Origin: Comamonadaceae bacterium
GTDB taxonomy: Bacteria; Pseudomonadota; Gammaproteobacteria; Burkholderiales; Burkholderiaceae_C
Reading direction: 5' to 3'
DNA: 64,000 bases
NCBI GenBank assembly: GCA_007280205.1
Contig: QYPX01000081.1
Location: 1 to 64,000 of the forward strand
The position numbers and the translations under genes were made by a program. This document shows, piece after piece, positions 59,549 to 64,000 of this stretch. Positions within the stretch are counted from its first letter, which is position 1, and the number at the start of each line of letters is the position of its first letter. The notes beneath the pieces are model-generated. The model saw only the letters and a program-made list of their open reading frames with translations. It did no database searches and had not been told where the DNA came from.

Positions 59549-60545
59549 GTAGCTTGAATACCGGCAGCCGTTCCCCGACCGGCAAGCCGCGCACGTTGAG
59601 GATGGTCTGCGCCCGCCAGGGCTTGAGTTCCTCGCGCTGCGCGTCGTCGAGCCAGCCCAGTTGCTCCAGCACTTCGACACTGGCGGCGAACAGCGCGTCC
59701 TTGTTGGCATCGATGATCTTGATGGTAAAGGCTTCGCCCCGGCTCTTGCTGCCCAGCACCTGCACGCCGTCAGCGCCGACCTTGCTGACCCAGTCGCCGC
59801 GTCCGGCACGCATGAAAGCCAGGTCGTTGCGGCCAGTACCCGAGACCAGATCCGGGTGCGCTGTCATGGCTTCACTGAGCGCCGTGAAGCTCTCGCCAAA
59901 TTCACTGTCTCGTGGCCCGCTGGCCAGCCGCGCATAACCGTAAGCCAACCTTGAGAGCGGCATGGCGTAGTTGGGTGCAGAACAGCCATCGATGCCCATC
60001 TTGAAGTCGTTGGCGTCCATGCCGACCGCGCGTGCCACGTCACGTCGTATCGCCTGCTGCACCGGGTGCTGCGGGTCCGTGTAGTCGTCCAGGCTCAGTC
60101 CGTGCTGCACGCAGTAGGCCAAAAAACCGGCGTGCTTGCCGCTGCAGTTGTTGTGCCGGTCATCAAACACGGCGTCGGCCGGCGGTGTTTGCCCGAACAG
60201 GCTGTAAAAACGTGGCACGTGGCAGCCGCAGCGCAGCGCCTTGTAAGTCAGACCCGCCTGATCCAGCATGCCCTGCACCTGGGTGATGTGTGCTTCCTCG
60301 CCGTTGTGACTGGCGCACATCAGGGCAATCTGCTCTGGCGAAAAACCAAACTGCTTGGGGCCCTGCGCCTGCATGAAGGGCAGCGCCTGCAAGGCCTTCA
60401 GGGTTGAGCGAGAAAAGGTCAGCCAATGCGGGTCGCCGCTGTGCGCCAGCAGTTTGCCCTGGGCGTTGACAACGGCCACGGCGCCGAAGTGCAGGCACTC
60501 CAAAGTGCCGCCGCGATTGAGTTGGATCAGAGGTGCAAGGTTCAT
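59535..60545 (-). CDS. L-asparaginase II family protein (Rhizobium-type, serine/lysine amidohydrolase)
   Basis: A 336-residue member of the asparaginase II (PF06089-type) family, unrelated to the threonine asparaginase at 21.1 kb. Features are FSRSTLKALQALP, which supplies the Ser-x-x-Lys pair, MCASHNGEEAHITQVQGML, NNCSGKHAGFLAYC and GIDGCSAPNYAMPLSRLAYG. The ORF-track start (60587) lies across the divergent gene; the ATG at 60545 gives the usual N-terminus. It hydrolyses asparagine to aspartate and ammonia in the cytoplasm in characterised relatives. It is divergent from the biotin-carboxyltransferase gene with 40 bases between starts. Confidence 0.9.
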   Translation of the reverse strand: MNLAPLIQLNRGGTLECLHFGAVAVVNAQGKLLAHSGDPHWLTFSRSTLKALQALPFMQAQGPKQFGFSPEQIALMCASHNGEEAHITQVQGMLDQAGLTYKALRCGCHVPRFYSLFGQTPPADAVFDDRHNNCSGKHAGFLAYCVQHGLSLDDYTDPQHPVQQAIRRDVARAVGMDANDFKMGIDGCSAPNYAMPLSRLAYGYARLASGPRDSEFGESFTALSEAMTAHPDLVSGTGRNDLAFMRAGRGDWVSKVGADGVQVLGSKSRGEAFTIKIIDANKDALFAASVEVLEQLGWLDDAQREELKPWRAQTILNVRGLPVGERLPVFKLQKKA

Positions 60546-60585
60546 GCGGCTATTGTGCCGCAGGCTTTTGTCGCAAAATCCGGCC

Positions 60586-62418
60586 ATGATTGAAATCCGC
60601 TCACCCCTGCAAGCCCAGATCGTTGCCTGGCATGTTCACACCGGTGCTGATGTCAAGGCGGGCGACCTGCTGCTCGTTCTGGAAGCCATGAAAATGGAGC
60701 ACGAAGTGCGGGCCGAACACGACGGTCGGCTCGCCGAATTTTTCCTGGAAGCGGGCGCGCTGGTGGCGGAAGGCGAGGTCCTGGCTACGCTGCAGCGAAT
60801 GGCGCCGGGTGCTCTGTCGGACTCGACGCCAGCGAGCGACGCCATCAGACCGGCGGCCAGCGCAGCAACCGTGCGCGCGGACCTGCAGCGTGTGCTGGAC
60901 CGTCATGCGCCCACGCTCGACGCCAACCGGGTAGAGGCGGTGAGCAAGCGCCACGCTCTGGGTCAGCGCACGGCACGCGAGAACATCGCCGACCTGTGCG
61001 ATGCCGGTTCCTTCATGGAATACGGCGCGCTCGCCGTGGCAGCGCAGCGCACTCGGCGCTCCGAAGAAGACCTGATCAAGAACACGCCGGCTGACGGCAT
61101 GGTGACCGGCATTGGCAGCATCAACCAGGGCTTGTTTGCAGCGGAGCGCAGTCGCGCGGTCGTCATGGCTTACGACGCGACCGTGCTGGCCGGAACGCAG
61201 GGCATGCGCAACCACCAGAAGACGGACCGGCTGCTGGGCATCGCCTTGCAGCAGAAACTGCCTGTCGTGCTGTTTGCCGAAGGCGGCGGTGGTCGTCCGG
61301 GTGATGTGGACATGCCCATCGTGGCTGGCCTGCATGTTTCAAGCTTTGCCAGCTTTGCGCGCCTCAATGGCCAGGTGCCGGTGCTCGGCATCGTCGCCGG
61401 GCGCTGTTTTGCCGGCAATGCGGCCTTGCTGGGTTGCTGCGACGTCATCATCGCAACAAAGAACAGCAACATCGGTATGGGCGGCCCGGCGATGGTGGAG
61501 GGCGGCGGACTCGGCGTTTACAAGCCGGAACAAATTGGTCCGAGCGACGTACAACATGGCAACGGCGTGATCGATATTCTGGTGGCTGATGAGGCTGCAG
61601 CGGTAGCTGCAGCAAGGCACTACCTTTCGTTCTTTCAGGGAAGTGTCAAGGACTGGCAGGCGCCCGATGCCCTGGCCTTGCGTGACCTGGTGCCGGAAAA
61701 CCGCCTGCGCGTTTACGACACGCGCGCCGTCATGGCCGGACTTGCCGATCAGGGCAGCCTGCTGGAACTGCGCAGCGGTTTTGGCAAAGGCATCCACACG
61801 GCTTTGGCGCGCATCGAAGGTCGCCCGGTGGGCTTGCTCGCCAACAACCCGCTGCACCTGGGCGGCGCGATTGACGCCGACGCCGCTGACAAGGCGGCGC
61901 GTTTCATGCAGTTGTGCAACGCGCACGGGTTGCCGCTGGTGAGCCTGGTAGACACACCCGGCTTCATGGTCGGCCCGGAGATCGAAACCCAGGCTCAGGT
62001 GCGCCATGTGAGCCGCATGTTCCTGGCGGCGGCGCACCTGCGCGTGCCGTTCTTTAGCGTAGTGCTGCGCAAGGGCTACGGACTGGGTGCCATGGCCATG
62101 ACGGCGGGCGGTTTTCACTCGCCGCTGTTCACCGTGGCCTGGCCGAGCGGCGAGTTTGGCGCCATGGGGCTGGAAGGCGCGGTGCGCCTGGGTTACCGCA
62201 AGGAACTCGAAGCCCTGCCCGAGGGACCGCAGCGCGATGCCCTGTTCGAAAGCCTGGTCGCCACCGCCTACGAAAAGGGCAGTGCCCTCAACATGGCGGC
62301 CACGCTGGAGATCGACGCCGTCATCGATCCGGCCCAAACCCGTGACTGGTTGGTGCGCGGCTTGCAGACGCAGCGCGAGCTGCCGGGGGCTGGTGGTCTG
62401 GCGATTGACGCCTGGTAG
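60586..62418 (+). CDS. Biotinyl-domain / acyl-CoA carboxyltransferase fusion protein
   Basis: A 610-residue protein. Residues 1-75 form a biotinyl carrier domain with the biotinylation motif VLEAMKMEHEV. Residues from about 100 onward form a complete carboxyltransferase of the propionyl/acetyl-CoA carboxylase type, with FAEGGGGRPGDVDMP, GRCFAGNAALLGCCDVIIA and SNIGMGGPAMVEGGGLG. Biotin carriers are usually fused to the biotin carboxylase or stand alone, so this carrier-carboxyltransferase order is unusual. No biotin carboxylase gene is in the window; one must be supplied elsewhere. The ATG at 60586 is chosen over the ORF-track start, which lies in the divergent gene. The acyl-CoA substrate is not evident. 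Confidence 0.88.
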   Translation: MIEIRSPLQAQIVAWHVHTGADVKAGDLLLVLEAMKMEHEVRAEHDGRLAEFFLEAGALVAEGEVLATLQRMAPGALSDSTPASDAIRPAASAATVRADLQRVLDRHAPTLDANRVEAVSKRHALGQRTARENIADLCDAGSFMEYGALAVAAQRTRRSEEDLIKNTPADGMVTGIGSINQGLFAAERSRAVVMAYDATVLAGTQGMRNHQKTDRLLGIALQQKLPVVLFAEGGGGRPGDVDMPIVAGLHVSSFASFARLNGQVPVLGIVAGRCFAGNAALLGCCDVIIATKNSNIGMGGPAMVEGGGLGVYKPEQIGPSDVQHGNGVIDILVADEAAAVAAARHYLSFFQGSVKDWQAPDALALRDLVPENRLRVYDTRAVMAGLADQGSLLELRSGFGKGIHTALARIEGRPVGLLANNPLHLGGAIDADAADKAARFMQLCNAHGLPLVSLVDTPGFMVGPEIETQAQVRHVSRMFLAAAHLRVPFFSVVLRKGYGLGAMAMTAGGFHSPLFTVAWPSGEFGAMGLEGAVRLGYRKELEALPEGPQRDALFESLVATAYEKGSALNMAATLEIDAVIDPAQTRDWLVRGLQTQRELPGAGGLAIDAW

Positions 62419-62437
62419 GTCGATCGTCACACAAGTC

Positions 62438-62463
62438 GTCATCCCGGCGCAGGCCGGGATCCA
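62438..62463. repeat. Short copy of the palindromic repeat (atcccggcgcaggccgggat)
   Basis: Twenty bases of near-palindrome flanked by cgtc and ccatg lie 20 bases after the carboxyltransferase stop. On the minus strand it reads atggatcccggcc-tgc-gccgggatgac, the same core as the copies at 14.83, 40.59 and 51.03 kb but without the partner palindrome or the 21-bp tail. It could act as a transcript-end element. Confidence 0.75.
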
Positions 62464-62566
62464 TGTCTCCTTGCCAAATACGTTCTGGGCAGAGCCGCGG
62501 TACCTGACCATTAATGCATTACGGTCATAATCATCCGCAAACCATCTCAGGGACGGGATAACAACA

Positions 62567-64000
62567 ATGGCAACCCTCATTCCGGCGCTTGGCGCCTGCG
62601 TGTCGCGCATGACGGCGGGCGAGCGACGGCTGGCTGAGCGGCTGGAACAGAAGCTCGACGCCGACTACCTGCTTTGGTACGACGTGCCGATCGGCCCCAA
62701 GCAAACGCCCCCCGACTTTGTCGTGATGCACCCTCGGCGCGGCCTGCTGATTCTGGAAACCAAAGACTGGAAGCTCGAAACCATCCAGCGTGCCACGCGG
62801 CAGGTTTGGGACATCGCCCCTGACGGACAACCCAAGGTCGTGATCAACCCGCTGGCGCAGGCGCGGCATTGCGCCATTCAGGTGGTCAACGCGCTGGAAC
62901 GTGACCCGCAACTGGTGCAAGCTGCTGGCGCGCACCAGGGCAAGCTTGCGTTTCCGTGGGGTCACGGTGTGGTCTTTACCCGCATCACCCGCAAGCAGTT
63001 TGACGCAGCAGGATTGGGTGATGCCATCGAGTCGCACTACGTGATCTGCTCGGATGAAATGGAGAAGTCTGGGGACGCAGAAGAATTTCAGCAACGCTTG
63101 TGGAACATGTTTCCCCATGCGTTTGGCGGCGTCATGTCGCTACCGCAGCTGGACCGCGTGCGCTGGATCATGTTCCCCGAGGTGCGCGTGCAAACGCAGG
63201 GTTCCTTGTTTGACGACAGTGATGCCGAGGCGCAATTGCCCAGCATCATGCGCGTGATGGACTTGCAGCAGGAGCAACTGGCTCGGTCTTTGGGCGACGG
63301 CCACCGTGTGATTCATGGCGTGGCCGGTTCCGGCAAAACCATGATCCTGGGCTACCGCGCCGAGTACCTGGCCAAGGCCAGTACGGCCACAAGCAAACCC
63401 ATCCTCATCCTGTGCTTTAACGAACCGCTTGGCGTCAAGTTGCACAGTGTGATGGATGCCAAGGGCTTGAGCGACAAGGTGCATGTGCGGCACTTTCATA
63501 AGTGGTGCCGCCAGCAACTGGTCACCTTCGGTCAGAGCGTTCCGCAGCAAGGCCCGCACCTGTTTGACAAGATGGTGGACGGCGTCATCCGCGGCGTGGA
63601 GCGCCAGCAAATCCCCAGCGGCCAGTATCAGGCCGTTCTGATCGACGAGGGTCATGACTTTGCGCCCGAGTGGCTCCGACTGGTCACGCAAATGGTGGAC
63701 CCCCGCACCAACTGCCTCTTGTTGTTGTACGACGACGCGCAAAGCATTTACGAGCGAAGCCGAAGCAAACAGTTCAGCTTCAAGAGCGTGGGCGTGCAGG
63801 CGCAAGGTCGTACCACGATTCTCAAAATCAACTACCGCAACACACGGCAGATCCTGCAAACCGCCAGCCTGATTGCCGCAGACTTGTTGACGGCCGATGA
63901 GCAGGACGATGATGGCATCCCGTTACTCAAGCCGATCAGTGGCGGACGTGATGGTGAGCCACCTGTCATCATCAAACTGCCCAGCCTGCGCGAAGAGGCG
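62567..64000 (+). CDS. NERD-domain superfamily I helicase-like protein, 3' end beyond the window
   Basis: An open frame of 478 codons runs from the ATG at 62567 off the window end; the ORF track omits it because no stop is reached. The first 150 residues form a NERD (nuclease-related) domain, with DFVVMHPRRGLLILETKDWK giving the D-x(n)-E-x-K pattern. A P-loop follows at about residue 253 (VIHGVAGSGKTMILGYRAEY), then a Walker B-like VLIDEGHDFAPEW and helicase-like KINYRNTRQILQTASLIA. This combination is seen in DNA helicases of unknown cellular role, some suspected of phage defence or DNA repair. The upstream 100 bases contain A/T-rich possible promoter sequence. The C-terminal part is unseen. 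Confidence 0.87.
   Translation, partial: MATLIPALGACVSRMTAGERRLAERLEQKLDADYLLWYDVPIGPKQTPPDFVVMHPRRGLLILETKDWKLETIQRATRQVWDIAPDGQPKVVINPLAQARHCAIQVVNALERDPQLVQAAGAHQGKLAFPWGHGVVFTRITRKQFDAAGLGDAIESHYVICSDEMEKSGDAEEFQQRLWNMFPHAFGGVMSLPQLDRVRWIMFPEVRVQTQGSLFDDSDAEAQLPSIMRVMDLQQEQLARSLGDGHRVIHGVAGSGKTMILGYRAEYLAKASTATSKPILILCFNEPLGVKLHSVMDAKGLSDKVHVRHFHKWCRQQLVTFGQSVPQQGPHLFDKMVDGVIRGVERQQIPSGQYQAVLIDEGHDFAPEWLRLVTQMVDPRTNCLLLLYDDAQSIYERSRSKQFSFKSVGVQAQGRTTILKINYRNTRQILQTASLIAADLLTADEQDDDGIPLLKPISGGRDGEPPVIIKLPSLREEA

Overview
The window looks like the chromosome of a betaproteobacterium of the order Burkholderiales, most likely the Comamonadaceae (Rhodoferax/Polaromonas-like). The evidence is a high-GC sequence, three Bug-family (TctC) periplasmic receptors, a pilT / cyclic-nucleotide-domain gene / pilU row, the rsmI-yraN and diaA-BON-lipoprotein housekeeping genes, and a PutA of about 1,000 residues without a ribbon-helix-helix domain. 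The genus is inference. About 53 protein genes are supported. I saw no rRNA, tRNA, CRISPR array, insertion sequence or phage gene.

Layout. (1) 0.5-12.0 kb, plus strand: a class III omega-aminotransferase, a small cupin, an AraC regulator, an ATP-dependent hydantoinase/oxoprolinase pair (HyuB, HyuA) and a complete Liv-type ABC importer (two ATPases, two permeases, binding protein). After a lower-GC patch with a GNAT acetyltransferase comes a semialdehyde-type aldehyde dehydrogenase (to 14.4 kb). Together these could import a lactam or cyclic amide, open it with ATP, transaminate the omega-amino acid and oxidise the semialdehyde. (2) 15.0-16.3 kb: rsmI and yraN, divergent. (3) 16.3-39.2 kb: a catabolic block sitting exactly between yraN and diaA, genes that are neighbours in many proteobacteria. 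It holds a gamma-glutamyltransferase-like lipoprotein and a roughly 14.7-kb minus-strand gene row. That row, in transcription order, is HyuB, HyuA, aldehyde dehydrogenase, TPP enzyme, RraA-like protein, Bug receptor, branched-chain-type aminotransferase, Bug receptor, asparaginase, acyl-CoA dehydrogenase and CoA-transferase. Two LysR genes follow, then a divergent NDP-forming acyl-CoA synthetase / acyl-CoA dehydrogenase / SDR operon. (4) 39.3-40.5 kb: diaA and a BON lipoprotein. (5) 40.6-45.2 kb: a 3-hydroxyisobutyrate-dehydrogenase-like reductase, pilU, a cNMP-binding protein, pilT and divergent yggS. (6) 45.1-51.5 kb: a DUF4143 ATPase, arginase, an EamA transporter and putA. (7) 51.6-59.5 kb: a small membrane protein with an internal duplication, an orphan Liv-type binding protein, and a minus-strand set of TonB-dependent receptor, exported argininosuccinate-lyase-like enzyme and exported SGNH protein, with a divergent Bug receptor. 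(8) 59.5-64.0 kb: a second, unrelated asparaginase, a biotinyl-domain/carboxyltransferase fusion, and a NERD-domain helicase that runs off the window and is therefore missing from the ORF track.

Points of most interest. putA carries two in-frame insertions that look like dispersed repeats. One belongs to a palindromic repeat family also found at 14.8, 40.5 and 62.4 kb, and its 21-bp tandem tail adds heptapeptide repeats to the protein. The AraC-HyuBA-Liv cluster resembles known lactam-degradation modules and is extended here by its own importer. The exported lyase next to a TonB receptor suggests periplasmic cleavage of an imported substrate, possibly an aminocarboxylate chelator. The 23-kb block between yraN and diaA contains enough enzymes for a complete amide-to-acyl-CoA route. 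All pathway assignments are inferences from gene content.
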